Origin: Plantago major
Lineage: Eukaryota; Streptophyta; Magnoliopsida; Lamiales; Plantaginaceae
Direction: 5' to 3'
NCBI GenBank assembly: GCA_026545765.1
Contig: JAIFAC010000265.1
Location: forward strand, 69,965-133,964
Length of the DNA: 64,000 bases
Shown: one piece after another, positions 34,491 through 46,690 of the stretch
How the letters are laid out: every line of letters starts with the position of its first letter
How positions within the stretch are numbered: position 1 is the first letter of the stretch
The notes under the pieces: model-generated
What the model saw: only the letters and a program-made list of their open reading frames with translations
Databases searched by the model: none
What the model was told of the DNA's origin: nothing
Program-made: the position numbers and the translations under genes

Positions 34491-34833
34491 CAACTTAGCG
34501 CGTGGTGAGGGCATCGACCTCCAGCTTGGGAAATTTGTCATGGACAAGTATAATTGTTGTTATAGCTTAAGTTTTGTTTGCTTGTTAATTCGACATGATC
34601 TTACATCTTCCTTTTACTTGTTATCTCCAGTGTTTGAAAAATCGGACCGGACCAGCCAAACCGGAAATGTTGGGAATAGCGGTCTGGTTAGTGCATGCAA
34701 CCGTCCTGGATATTCAACCGAGAACCGCCGCCTATTGGTTTGTCCAGAACCGCCAACCTGTTGAGAACCGTTTTTATTTCATTTGATAAATATTGAATAA
34801 AATGGAAGAGGGAATGAAACTGGTTTAGAATAT

Positions 34834-35076
34834 ATCATTAAAAAAAAGTTACATTTTATTATTTCATAGAATCGTTTCATTGATTAATTTACTCATAAAC
34901 GACATTAATAAATAAATTATTAAAATTATATAATGAAAATTTAGTAATTAAATATTTATTATATGATTTTATTAAATTATTTACTATTATCGTTTATGAG
35001 TAATTTGTGGTCAAACTCGAAGACAGTTGACCGGTCAAAGTCAAAATGTAACACTTTTTCTGAAACGGAGGGAGTA
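34834..35076. mobile_element. Stowaway-like MITE with degraded left end
   Basis: It ends TTTCTGAAACGGAGGGAGTA and its palindromic core (ATATAATGAAAATTTAGTAA and ATTATATGATTTTATTAAAT) matches the MITE at 17699-17952 almost base for base for about 80 bp. The left end has lost the CTCCCTCCGT terminus, so the start is approximate. An inverted ACTCATAAACGA / TCGTTTATGAGT pair frames the core. Confidence 0.72.
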
Positions 35077-35415
35077 ATAGCTTAGTTACTTACCACTTGG
35101 ACACAAGTTATTTGTGCAAAAGTTTTGTTTTATTATAGTAATAACCCAAACTTGGATATATGTTAACATTTTTCAAGGATATCAATCCTCTACTAAGTAA
35201 AAGAACAATCACTTAATATTTTTAACATTCATTTTTCATTTTACAAGTTACAACTTTACATGTTTGAAATTCTAACATTTGAACCATCATAAATTAATAT
35301 GGCAGGTCTAGTATTTTAGAATTTTTTTTCCTTTTATAATTCAATATAAGTTTGAATTATTACAATTCAATATAGGTTCATATTAGACAATTTATTTGTT
35401 AGTTACGTTGTAGTT
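35077..35415. other. AT-rich non-coding DNA
   Basis: Nothing recognisable. A short tandem motif (TTCAATATA followed by G-poor sequence) recurs near 35335-35380. Confidence 0.5.
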
Positions 35416-35423
35416 TGATTATA

Positions 35424-36416
35424 GAGTAAATTTTATTTTACACTAGAACCTTTTTAGCCACTTTGAAGTTACACCACAACCTTTTTTTTTTTTTCTCTTG
35501 ACACTAAAACGTTAGTCAACACTTTGAGTCTACACAAAGGTTAATTTTTTTTTCCAATCAACACCAAAAACCTCGATGATAAATTACACCAACTACCAAA
35601 ACCTTTTCAGTTCACCAGAAATAAATTATGTACAACCTTGATGATAAAAAACAAAAGAAAAAGTATAAAATAGATTGCTTGTATAAGAAGAAACATGTAA
35701 TTACATTATTTTGATGGGAACAAGTATAGTCAGAAGAATTAATCGTATATAATATTGAAAGAGAGACATAATCAGACGTGGTCATAGTTGCAAATTTTAC
35801 GTAAGGTGATGTGGTTCTTGATTGTTTAATATTTAATAGTCATTCTGATGTAAATATGCCGACTTTTCATAATTAATGTTATAAGAATAATAATAGGGAA
35901 TCATAAAAATAGTTGTGGTTCCTTGAATTCTTGCAATATAGATGAGATGAGGGCATTAAATGAAAATATTTGCCACCTCCTTGATCTCATTGCAATATAC
36001 ATGATTTAAAAATAAAATTTACATCTAATGTATGGCAAACAAAATACATATATGATATCTTCATTCTCTTTCTCTCACACGCTTATGTCTCTTTCAACAT
36101 TATGTACGATTAATTCTTCTGATTATACTTGTTCTCGTCAAAATAATGTAATTACATGTTTCTTCTTATACAAGCAATCTATTTCATAAATTTTCTTTTG
36201 TTTTTTTTATCATCAATGTTATATATAATTTATTTCGTGAGTCAAAATGTTTTCGTAGTAGTGTAATTTATCATCAAGGTTTTGGTGTTGATTGAAAAAA
36301 CTCAACCTTGTGTAGACTCAAAGTGTCGACTAACGCTTTAGTGTTAGTGAGGAAAAAAAGGTTGGGTGTAACTTCAAAGTGGCCAAAAAGGTTCTAGTGT
36401 AAAATAAAATTTATTC
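35424..36416. mobile_element. Foldback-type element with 340-bp terminal inverted repeats
   Basis: A 993-bp non-coding element. The left arm, about 35424-35769, and right arm, about 36083-36416, are inverted copies. Shared landmarks are TTTTATTTTACACTAGAACC, AAGTTACACC, TAGATTGCTTGTATAAGAAG and CAGAAGAATTAATCGTA. The intervening loop is about 310 bp. It is flanked on both sides by the exact 8-bp direct repeat TGATTATA (35416-35423 and 36417-36424). An 8-bp duplication fits hAT, but long arms are also common in MULE-derived MITEs, so the superfamily is open. A transcript across it would fold into a long hairpin. Confidence 0.85.
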
Positions 36417-36424
36417 TGATTATA

Positions 36425-37335
36425 TGTAGTCTAATCTTTTTACTATTTGTTGTGATTGTTCAACTTCGTAAATATTAATTACAAACCCCATATAAATTAG
36501 ATTTATTAACAAACACATGTATAAGACGTCATACCAGGTCAATAAGAGGTTTGACCGGTTAAACCGATTGAACCAATATTTTGTAGCATGTCCGGTTCTA
36601 CACCCGTTTCGATTTTTCGTACACTGGTTATCTCTGTAATTGTTTTGCACTAACTATTGCTTATGTGAAACTTCTCCCATAATTTTGTATTTCTACCAAA
36701 TATGTTGGATTTTGTTTTGCTGTGTATGATTGGTTTTGATATCCCCAAATCTAAGGCGATCTCAAATGAGCTGGTGGTACTTGGGTATTGGGAAGACAAT
36801 GGGGTTAGATCCAATGATATGATTTCGAAGCTTAGAGGAATTAGATTGAGCTTTGATCTAATTCTTTTTTTCATCCTGGATGACTAGATTCGACAGTGGG
36901 AATTTTATCCATATGATATGAGTGAGTGGCTGAAGGAAAGTTTGTGGCACAATAGACACATTGGATAATTTTAAGTAGTTTCCTTCCGTTGTTGATTTTC
37001 TTTTGAACAATTATTCCTTTAATTTGGTTCTTTAGAGTTTGTTTGACCCTAGGGTCCCACACGTAGGGGTCCACTGTAGACAGTGAGAGGGTGAGAGGAG
37101 TCGTTATGAACCCTGTAGACCATTGTGGGAGGGTGTAGTGTCTAATTTTCGGTTCTTTAGTTATCATAAAGTATGTTTTGGTGGTGGGACCAGGGAAGTA
37201 GTTTTGACTTATCGAAGTGTAAATCTATTATCTATAATAACAAGGTGTATATGGAATTTTCTACCTTCTCAACAACGAGGAGTTCGCTTAGTGTGGTGGA
37301 TAAACTTAAAGGCATCTCTTGGTCCTGGGTAAATT
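36425..37335. other. Non-coding or unrecognised stretch
   Basis: No gene recognised. A 61-codon frame at 36702-36887 (+) and overlapping frames at 37123-37364 have no known domain. A segment near 36540-36610 is rich in GGTT/AACC-type words, like the segment at 34625-34770. Confidence 0.4.
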
Positions 37336-37713
37336 GTAAGTGTTACGGCCCAAACCCAAAATAGTTTGGCGCGACCGGCCGTCTATTGTAAGATGGGCTT
37401 ACGCCAAGACGAAGCCTACTTTTAGTTATAAAAACAGTTTAAAGGTAATTCAGTGCATTTAAATACAAAATACAATAAATACAACCTTTAGAAATTACAA
37501 GACATTTTCTAAACACCACTACTTGCTCTAACTCGACCTTGCTTCCATTTGCAACGTCCTCCAAACCACAGTCACTTACTCAACTGAAAAAAGAAAAAGT
37601 GTAATGGTAAATCTCAAGCCACTTCTACCGGATCAAACAAAGTTTCAATATACATATATATACACACAATAATATCACATCATAGTCAAAATCGTTTACA
37701 TGGATCCCTTGTC

Positions 37714-38526
37714 GGGCGAATTACATTTGCTCCCTTAATAAATTTCGTAATAACATCGAGGGCCCTAACTTTTTAACAATAACACAGCAGTCCTTTTCTA
37801 TTTTTCGAGTTGACCAAGTTTTTTCTTAATTTCCATGTGGATATTAGTTTCTCTAAATTGCAACGAACCCCTTTGAGTTTATAAAAGTTTAATAAATGGC
37901 CCAGACAAATTATATACTCTTTCATTTTATTTTCTTTTTCACCAAAACATGTTTTGTTCAAATTAAATTTCACCTACTTTAGCATAACACTCAATTTACA
38001 ATTTTTTTATTTTTTTAAATAGTCTAATCGGGCTCCATTAAAGAATCCGAATTTGAACTACAACTCTATTAATGAAGCCATTATAGCTCTATTAATGGAG
38101 CAGATTAATGCTCCAAAAATGGAGTTGCCATGTCGAGACACAACAACTCCATTAATGGAGAAAGCTCCTTAATTATGGAGATAAGCTCCATGAATTAATG
38201 GAGCTTACTCCATTAATCTTGTAATGGAGCTTGCTCCATTAACAGAGCAGCTCATTAATGGAGCTGCTGTAAGCTCCGTAATGGAGCTTCACTGCTCCAT
38301 CATCAATGGAGCTCGAATTCGGGCTTCTAATGGAGCCCGATTCAACTCCTTAAAAAGTATATAAAAAAAAAGTAAGGATTAATTTTGTGAAGAAAGTGTT
38401 AATTGGTAAAGAAGATGAAATGTTAGAGTATATATAAAGGTTTGGGTCAATTATAAAATTTTTATAAACTTTAAAGGGGTTGATTTTGAATTTATAATAA
38501 ATAGAAAGGGGTTAATTGCAATTTAC
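37714..38526. mobile_element. MULE-like MITE inside the LTR
   Basis: The left LTR carries about 1 kb absent from its partner. It starts GGGCGAATTACATTTGCTCCC, and near 38505-38526 shows a rough inverted counterpart (GGGGTTAATTGCAATTTAC). It contains the palindrome cluster at 38025-38342. No matching target duplication was found and the right edge is uncertain, because LTR homology resumes only near 38713. Confidence 0.5.
38025..38342. repeat. Cluster of GCTCCATTAATGGAGC palindromic words
   Basis: Within 318 bp the words CTCCATTA and TAATGGAG occur some twenty times in alternating orientation. The block is bounded by a 15-bp inverted pair: AATCGGGCTCCATTA at the left edge and TAATGGAGCCCGATT at the right. 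The whole segment could fold into one long branched hairpin. Confidence 0.85.
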
Positions 38527-40997
38527 TTTATTATAATCAGATTATTAAAATGAAGAAAAACAATTTAAATACTTTCCACATTATTATTAGCATGCCACAT
38601 AGGATATTCGAATGAGTTTCGACTATCATATTATTAATTTATTTACACCGCGATGTGTTATCAGAAATGTTAGGACCCCGAATGAGTAAAGGATGTTTAT
38701 CAGGGGGAGCAGGTAACAATACACTTTTAGCTTGATCAAATATATAATATGGCCACACAAACCGTAGTGGCACATAGGTCGAGTTTTCACATAACATATC
38801 CCCTACCATAGGGGTCACATATACATAACACTGGAAGTACTTCAAAGCACGACAATTCCGCGAAAGGGTCACACACTATATAGCCATATCGATGAGCTTA
38901 AACGTACACATAATAATCCATGCTTTCACAAAATCACTTTCCACACATCGCATACACAAAGAAAACATTTTGGGATATACATACTTGATCATTTTCAAAT
39001 AGACTATTATATCAATTCACATTATTTGATATAATAAACATAAGTTGTTTGTCAATCATAAAACAATACATATATACTATAACAATAAAATAGAAGCAAA
39101 AGTGTCAAAAGTTCCCCTTATTCGAAGAAAACTCAAAGACAAGCGTAACCTAGCTAAACCACTTAATCTCAACCAACCACCTCGAAATCTCCAAAACTCA
39201 CCACTACATGTAATAACCCAAATCAAATGCTAATTCACAAATCAAATGCTAATTCACAAATAAACCAAACAAAGGGACAAAAGGTGTTGGATCATGATGT
39301 CATGATGATGACACGTAAAAAGAATTTGTAGAGAGAGAGCATTAGTTAAATTGCACGTTTCCATGCAACAACAAACGATTGAACAAGGATTTGGTGTAGA
39401 AGAGAAATTTTGACACTACTCACCTATGTTGATCAGATTGGCGGCCACAGAATTAAGAAACAGAAAATACACTCGATGTGATTTTTGGCCAAGCATCGAT
39501 TAGGGGTTTAAAGTAGCACTTATGAGTAGTATGGGCTGGGCTGATAATCTGAATATTGGTTTAAAAAATATTACAAGGTCCGGTCCACTATATAATTGAA
39601 TAAAATTATAAAATCAAAATAAATAAAGAGGTACGGGTTCTTACATTCCTCCCTCCTTAAAAGAAGTTTCCTCCTGCAAACTTAACTCCACTACACACCA
39701 ACCGACCAAGCTAAAACCTCCAAACCCTTCACAGACCACCTAGACAAATTAACACCAACCCAAACGACTATACACTCGACCAGAACACAACTTAAAGACT
39801 CACTAGAAACTAAACTTAACTCCACAAGAGACTCAACCTGGCACCTACACCCGACAAATCGAAACCTGACACTTACACCCAACAAACCGAAACCTAGGCT
39901 CTGATACCACTTTTGTCACGCCCCAAAACCAAAATAATTTGGCGCGACCGGCCGTCTATAGTGAGATGGGCTCACGCCAAGACGAAGACTACTTTTAGTT
40001 ATAAAAACAGTTAAAAGGTAATTTAGAGCGTCTAAACACAAAATACAATAAATACAACCTTCAGAAATTACAAGACCTTCTCTAAACACCACTACTTGCT
40101 CTAACTCGACCTTCCCTCCACTAGCAACGTCCTCCAAACCACAGTCACTTACTCAACTGAAAAAAAAAGTATAAGGGTGAATCGCAAGCCAATTCTACCG
40201 GATCAAGCAGAGTTTCAATACACATATATATACACACAATAACATCACATCATAGTCAAAATCGTTTGCATGGATCACTTGTCAAAACAATAACAGTACA
40301 CTTTTAGCTCGATCATTTATACACTATGGCCACACAAACTGTGGCACACACGCTCACATAACATATCCCCATCATGTGGGTCACACACATAACACTGGGA
40401 GTACTCCATAGCACGACAATCCCCGAAAGGGTCACACACTTCATAGGTATATCGATGAGCATAAACATGCACTTTTATACCATGCTTTTAACAAATCACT
40501 TTTTTATCACACATCACATGCATCGTAAAAATACACTTTTGGGTTTCACATACTTGATCCTTTCAAATATACTATTATATCAAGTCTCATATCTTGATAT
40601 AATAACCATACGTTATTTGTCAAACATTAAAACTATATGCATACACAATAATATGAAAATAAAGTAAAAGTGTCGAGAAATTCCCGAAGACACACAACTC
40701 CAAGCTTAAACGAATTAAACCACAATAAAGCTCCACTAAAAGGCACCTCGAACTCACCAATATCAACACTACTACAATGTAAGAACCCATATAAATAAAC
40801 TATAGTTAGGGCTAAAATATGATTTTACAAAAGTTAGGGCTGGATTGAAAGACATTGAAGAAAAGGGTTGGAGTTAAGGAAAGATTTAATGTCAGGGACC
40901 TGATTTGGAAATTGCCAATATGAAAAAGGAAATAAAATAATTAATTAAATAAAAAATGTAATAAAACGTTGGAGTAGCAGTACATGCTTGAGCAGAA

Positions 40998-41390
40998 TGT
41001 CATGGCCCAATTCTCTTGCTGTCGAAGCCCGATATTTTCAAGACCCAAGTCCATGGAGGATTCTCTACAATATTCCCAAGTCCATGGAGTATTAACATTC
41101 TCTAGAATGTTCATGTATATAGTAGAAGCTAGAGGTCATAGAATAATCTAGAAGGATCTCCACCATTCTTAAGGGAGGTAGTTGTGTATATATAGGCCTT
41201 TGGCCATTCCATTTGGATCATCAAGCAAATACACTTTCAAGCATTCTTGCCAATGTTCTAGCTCTCTACACTACTCTTCTTACACACTTAGCACTTTGGT
41301 TAGAATGCTTACTAGCTAGTCTCGAGGCGAACTAGTCTAGTGCTGCACGGGTCAAGGAGTTCTTACGAATCAAAGTTTCATCCCGTGACA
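40998..41390 (+). repeat. 5' LTR of the chromovirus
   Basis: 393 bp, TGTCATGGCCC to ATCCCGTGACA. It contains a TATA-like GTGTATATATAGG near 41193-41205. Confidence 0.9.
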
Positions 41391-44300
41391 AGTGGTATCA
41401 GAGCCACGTTGTGGTTCTGTAGCTTTCGTGTTTGAGGTAGTTCTTGGGAAAGTTCGTGCAAGAAGGAAGAAATGGAGTCCGGTTCCAACGTGAGTGATGC
41501 TCCAGGTGGCATGAAGGGGGGTTAAGTCCAGGGAGACTCGGGTGACCTGGGTCGAGGGAGTCATGGATGACCACAGTAGGGCGCTGGAGGACCTGATGGA
41601 GCGGGTAAGGGCGTTGGAGGACAACCATGAGGAGTTGGAGGGGCAAGTGTTGGCCACCATCAACTCTCATAACACGGATGTTCATGCCATGTTTGAGGCC
41701 TTACAAGGCCGAGATGAAGGAGGCATGGGAAACCATCAAGGGAAAGATGGTTATACTTGAAAGGGCTATGGCCAATGTTGGGGAACATGGAGGTGTGACA
41801 CCTCATCGGATTGGTGTTCCAAGGCCTAACCCATTCAAGGGGTCTAGGAATGCTCGGGAGATCGATGATTTTCTATGGGCTATGGAGCGGTACTTTGGTG
41901 CTTGCAACATTCGGGATGATGCAACCAAGTTACAAACGGCTCCTCATCGCTTGGTCGAGACGGCTCTACTATGGTGGAGGAGGCGGAGACTGACATGAAC
42001 GAGGCACCGTCCGGATGGAGACATGGGACAATTTCAAGGCCGAGTTCAAGCGCCAATTCTACCCAGAAATGTGGAGTTCGAGGCTCGCCAGCTCAAGCAA
42101 TCGACGACAACAAGTCCATCAAGGAGTATGTTAAGGAGTTCCAAGAAATCATGCTCGAAAGGCTGCCTAATCGACTCGGAGGCCCTGCTCAGATTCATCG
42201 ATGGTCTCAAGCCTGGGCAAAGCTTGAGATTCAACGTAACGACAAAATGTGTCAAAGGCTATCATGTAGCCGAACGGTTGATCGAAAGAAGTTTTGAGTG
42301 ACAAGCCTAAGTTCAGGAGTGAGGACAAGGGAAAAGGTGGGGGAGACTGCCCACCTAAGCCGGGGAAGATGGCATCCTCTTCCGGGAAGCTTGCGGAGGC
42401 TCAGGTAAGCCTAGAGCTTGTCACATTTGTGGTTCTACTAATCACTTGAAATATAATTGTCCCATGAGGGGGAAGAAGGTTGCCGCGGCACAAGGATCCG
42501 ACGACTCCGAGACAGAAGACGAAGGTGCCCAAATGGGATCCTCAGACTGCTCAATGCCCTCAAGGCAAATGTCGAGCCAATCAAGGGGCCAAGAAGGGGG
42601 TCTATTTTTGTGGATGCCTTGACTGGGGGCAAGAAAGTGAAGGCGCTTGTTGATACGGGAGCAACCCACAACTACATGCGGGAGGAAGTAGCAAGGGCCT
42701 TAAAGTTGGCTATCTCACCGATCCAAGGGTCAATGAAGTCCGTGAACACATTCAAGAAGGTATGCGCGAGCCAAAAGAGTCAAAAGCGACGGAGATCGCA
42801 AGGTGAAATCTCATTCACCGTAGTTCCCATGGATGACTATGAGGCAGTGTTGGGACTACGATGGTTTGATCAGGTTCGGGCTTTCATTGCTCCTTTTTCT
42901 GATTCACTAATCATTTTGAATCATGAGAAGACTAGGGCCATTCCGGCTAGGAGGGAAGAAAGGGGCACGAGTATGCTCTCGGCCATGCAATTCAACCGGG
43001 GACTCAAAAGCGGGGAAGGGACATTTGCGGCATTTGTCTTACCCAATGGCGAGGAGGAGCCCAAAGTAGAAGGCATGGTCCCCCAAGAGGTCCAGGTGGT
43101 ACTAGAAGAATTCAATGATGTAATGCCTAATGAGCTCCTGAAGAGGTTACCACCGCAGAGGGATGTGGATCACAAGATCGAGTTGGTGACCGAGTCTATG
43201 CTACCATCCCGCACGCCATACCGGATGGCTCCGCCCGAGCTGAAGGAGTTGCAGAGGCAATCGAAGGAGTTGTTGGATGCTGGGATGATTCAACCATCCA
43301 AATCCCCTTATGGGCCCCGGTATTGTTCCAGAAGAAGCAGGATGGGTCGCTACGGATGTGTGGATTATCGCACTTAACAAGTTGACGGTCCGGAACAAGT
43401 ACCCAAACCCACTCATTGGGGAATTGTTCGACCAACTTGGAGGAGCTAAGTGGTTTTCCAAGATAGACTTGCGGTCGGGATTTTGGCAAGTCCGAATTGC
43501 GGAGGGAGACGAGCCAAAGACCGCCATGGTCACGAGGTATGTGTCATATGAGTTCCTTGTTATGCCATTTGGTCTTACAAATGCACCTGCTACGTTTTGC
43601 ACTTTGATGAATAAGGTGTTTCACCCATACCTAGATAAGTTTGTGGTAGTCTATCTTGATGATATCAGGTACTCACCCACATTGAAGACCATGTGGAGCA
43701 TCTTCGTTGGTGTTTCAGCCTCATGGAGAACGAGCTATATGCAAAGTTGGAGAAGTGCTCGTCACCAAAATGAAGTGTCCTTCCTCGCCATCACATAAAG
43801 ATGGGGCAAATTACGATGGATAAAGCCAAGGTGAAGGCTATTCAAGATTGGGATGTCCCGAAGGATGTGTCTCAATTACGTTCATTCTTGGGGTTGATCA
43901 ACTACTATCGGAAGTTCATCAAGGGGTACTCCAACATTGTCGCGCCACTGACTGATCTCTTGAAGAAGAACCATATGTGGGCATGGGACAAGACATGCCA
44001 AGAGGACTTTGAGCGACTCAAGGCCGCAGTAATGGAGGAACTGGTACTTGCCTTACCGAATCATGCCAAGTAGTACGAGGTCTAAACAGATGCATCCGAC
44101 TTTGCTATTGGAGGGGTGCTGATGCAAGATAGACACCGATAGCTTATGAGAGCTGGAAGCTGAATGACACGGAGAGGCGATACACGGTACATGAGAAGGA
44201 AATGACCGCGATCGTGCATTGTCTATGCACATGGAGACACTACCTTCTCGGGAGTAGATTTTTGGTCCGAACGGACAATGTTACCACAAGTTACTTTAAA

Positions 44301-45900
44301 CCTGTAAGAAACTCACACCAAAGGTGCACGTGGCAGGAGTTTCTAGTAGAGTTCGACTACACATTGGAGTACAAGCCGGGGGTTACAAATCGTGTAGCCG
44401 ATGCTCTAAGTCGGAGGGCGGATCTTGATGCCATTAGCCAACCCGAGACCAACCTCAAGGAACGCATACGAGAAGGCTTAGAAAAGGATCCCGTGGCCCA
44501 AAACATAAGGGAGCTGGCACGAAAAGGGAAGACAGGGAGATTCTGGATCCGGGACGAGTTGTTGTTCACCAAAGGAGATCGGTTGTTCAGGCTCAAGTGG
44601 GGAGTCTAAGGACATTTTGAAGGAATGTCACGACTGCAGCCAAGTGACATCCGGGAAACAGCGCACCATGGCATGGATGGAGGCCGCCTATTATCGCCAA
44701 AGATGAGGGACGGCGTCGAGGCTTACATCCGCACTTATTCGTTTGCCAACAAGACAAGATTGAACAACAACACCAATGGATTGCTCCAACCTCTACGGCA
44801 TTCGTAACATCCATTCGAGAGCATCTCAATGGATTTTATCACGGTTTGCCAAAGTCGGAGTGATATGGGACCATTATTGTGGTCGCTGATGTTCTCAAGT
44901 ATGGTACCTTCATCCCAAGACCATTCCACGCCACACCTGGGTACACCAAGTTATTCTCAAGCATGTCGAAGCATCGGGGAGTGCCAAAGACAATCATGAG
45001 CACCGTGATCCACGGTTCATCGGGAAGTTTTCGTCCGAAAGTTATTCAGTTGTCATTCCAACTCGCATTCTCGACCAGTTTCCACCCACAAACTGATGGG
45101 CAGACCGAACGGGTCAATGCATTGCTGGAGCCATATCTTCGTCACTATGTGAGTGCTAATCAGAAGGATCACAAGCTGGACACCGCCGCCTCATACAATT
45201 TGCAGAAGAGTGAATCTACGGGGAGGTGTCCTTTTGAGTTAGCTACCAGAAGGCAACCTATGACTCCTCATAACATAGCAACGGGGTACTCGGGACATAG
45301 CCCATCGGCGTATACTTTTTCCAAATCCTTGCAGGAGGAGGCCGATCTCGCACGGGCATCTTTGGACAAGGCCGCCAAGAAAATGAAGAAGTGGGCAGAC
45401 CTCAAGAGGCGAGCGGTGGAGTTCAAAGAAGGTGACCAAGTAATGGTAAAGTTGCTTCCCCAACAATTCAAGTCATTATGGTCCGTGCATAAGGGACTGA
45501 TTCGGAGGTACGAAGGGTCGTTCCCGATCGAAAGACGGGTGGAGAATGTTTCATATCGCTTGGAGTTACCGCGGAAGCTTAAGATTCATCCGGTCTTCCA
45601 TGTGAGCCAACTCAAACCTTATCACGAAGACAAGGAGAATCCGGAGCGAGGACAATCAAGTCGACAACCCACGACCGCCGTCACTTCCTTTGACAAGGAT
45701 GTAGAAGAGATCATCTCCCACCGAGAAATTCGAAGGAGAGGAGTGCCGCCTTACACAGAATACTTCGTTCGATGGAAGGGACTACCCGATGATGAGAGTG
45801 GCTGGGAGCATGAAGATCACTTGTGGAAATTCGGGCATATGATCAACGAGTATCGAGCTAAGGTCGAGCCGAGGACGGCAACAACTTAGGTGGGGGAGAA

Positions 45901-46301
45901 TGTCATGGCCCAATTCTCTTGCGGTCCAAGCCCGATATTTTCAAGACCCAAGTCAATGGAAGATTCTCTAGAATATTTCCAAGTCCATGGAGTATTAACA
46001 TTCTCTAGAATGTTCATGTATATAGTAGAATCTAGAAGCTTGTAGATAAGATAACCTTGTAGAAGGATCTCCACCATTCTTAAGGGAGGTGGTTGTGTAT
46101 ATATAGGGCTTTGGCCATTCCATTTGGATCATCAAGCAAATACACTTTCAAGCATTTTTGCAAACTTTCTAGCTCTCTACACTACTCTTCTTACACACTT
46201 AGCACTTTGGTTAGAAGGCTTACTAGCTAGTCTCGAGGCGAACTAGTCTAGTGCCGCACGGGTCAAGGAGTTCTTACGAATCAAAGTTTCATCCCGTGAC
46301 A
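45901..46301 (+). repeat. 3' LTR of the chromovirus
   Basis: 401 bp partner of 40998-41390, same ends, with about sixteen substitutions and a small rearranged patch near 46030-46055. Confidence 0.9.
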
Positions 46302-46623
46302 AGAAGCTATCCAGATTAGATACTTCAGGCTTCGACAGTGTTTTTAGACTTCAATTCTAAACCATTTTTCGTCAAACTAAATTCTACGAGTTCGTTACAG
46401 CATGAAGAATACGGAAACTATGGTCATGTTTCGGTAAGAAATAAAGGAGAAGCAAAGGAACGAAGGCCTACCAAGGAGTATTACGCCACAAAGGAAGAAA
46501 ACCGGAGTCTTTTACGGATTGAGGCTTATATAGTGATGATCAACACCTTAAGAGGTTTCTAACGAGACGAACGAGGACAAGATTGAGGTCGTTTGATAGG
46601 ATTTTAAATGCGGAACGGGGCTT

Positions 46624-46627
<4 letters not shown>

Positions 46628-46655
<28 letters not shown>

Positions 46656-46690
46656 CATACATATATATATATACATATGTATGTATGTTC
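46628..46690. repeat. (TA)n / TACATA microsatellite
   Basis: TA-rich simple repeat followed by ACATACATATATAT and ATGTATGTATG units, inside the split LTR. The overlapping frames in this interval are low-complexity artefacts. Confidence 0.9.

Larger units (their letters stand above)
37341..39645 (-). repeat. Left (3') LTR of the non-autonomous element
   Basis: Begins TGTTACGGCCC and ends GGGTTCTTACA on the plus strand. The first 370 bp and the parts after about 38713 align with the right LTR (for example GCGCGACCGGCCGTCTAT and CACTACTTGCTCTAACTCGA). About 1 kb between is extra and contains the MULE-like insert. Confidence 0.78.
40998..46301 (+). mobile_element. Ty3/Gypsy chromovirus, complete-ended fossil
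   Basis: A 5304-bp element with LTRs 40998-41390 and 45901-46301, primer site TGGTATCAGAGCC directly after the first LTR and polypurine tract GGTGGGGGAGAA before the second. Flanks share AGAA (40994-40997 and 46302-46305). Parts in order: gag (about 41470-42450), aspartic protease with a DTGA motif (about 42600-42950), reverse transcriptase with a YLDD motif (about 43100-43800), RNase H (about 44050-44450), integrase (about 44600-45600), and a C-terminal chromodomain (about 45690-45850, FVRWKG and WE aromatic-cage-type motifs). The chromodomain defines chromoviruses, which tend to insert into particular chromatin. LTR divergence of roughly 4 percent by eye suggests an age of one to two million years. 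It is broken, with several disruptions. Confidence 0.9.

Noticed and set aside
36702-37364. Short frames that might represent a host exon near the outer LTR element
   Set aside because: Overlapping frames in different phases, no domain, and no consistent splice sites.
42046-44829. Several long minus-strand frames (for example 43201-43602 and 44593-44829)
   Set aside because: They are shadows of the plus-strand chromovirus coding region.
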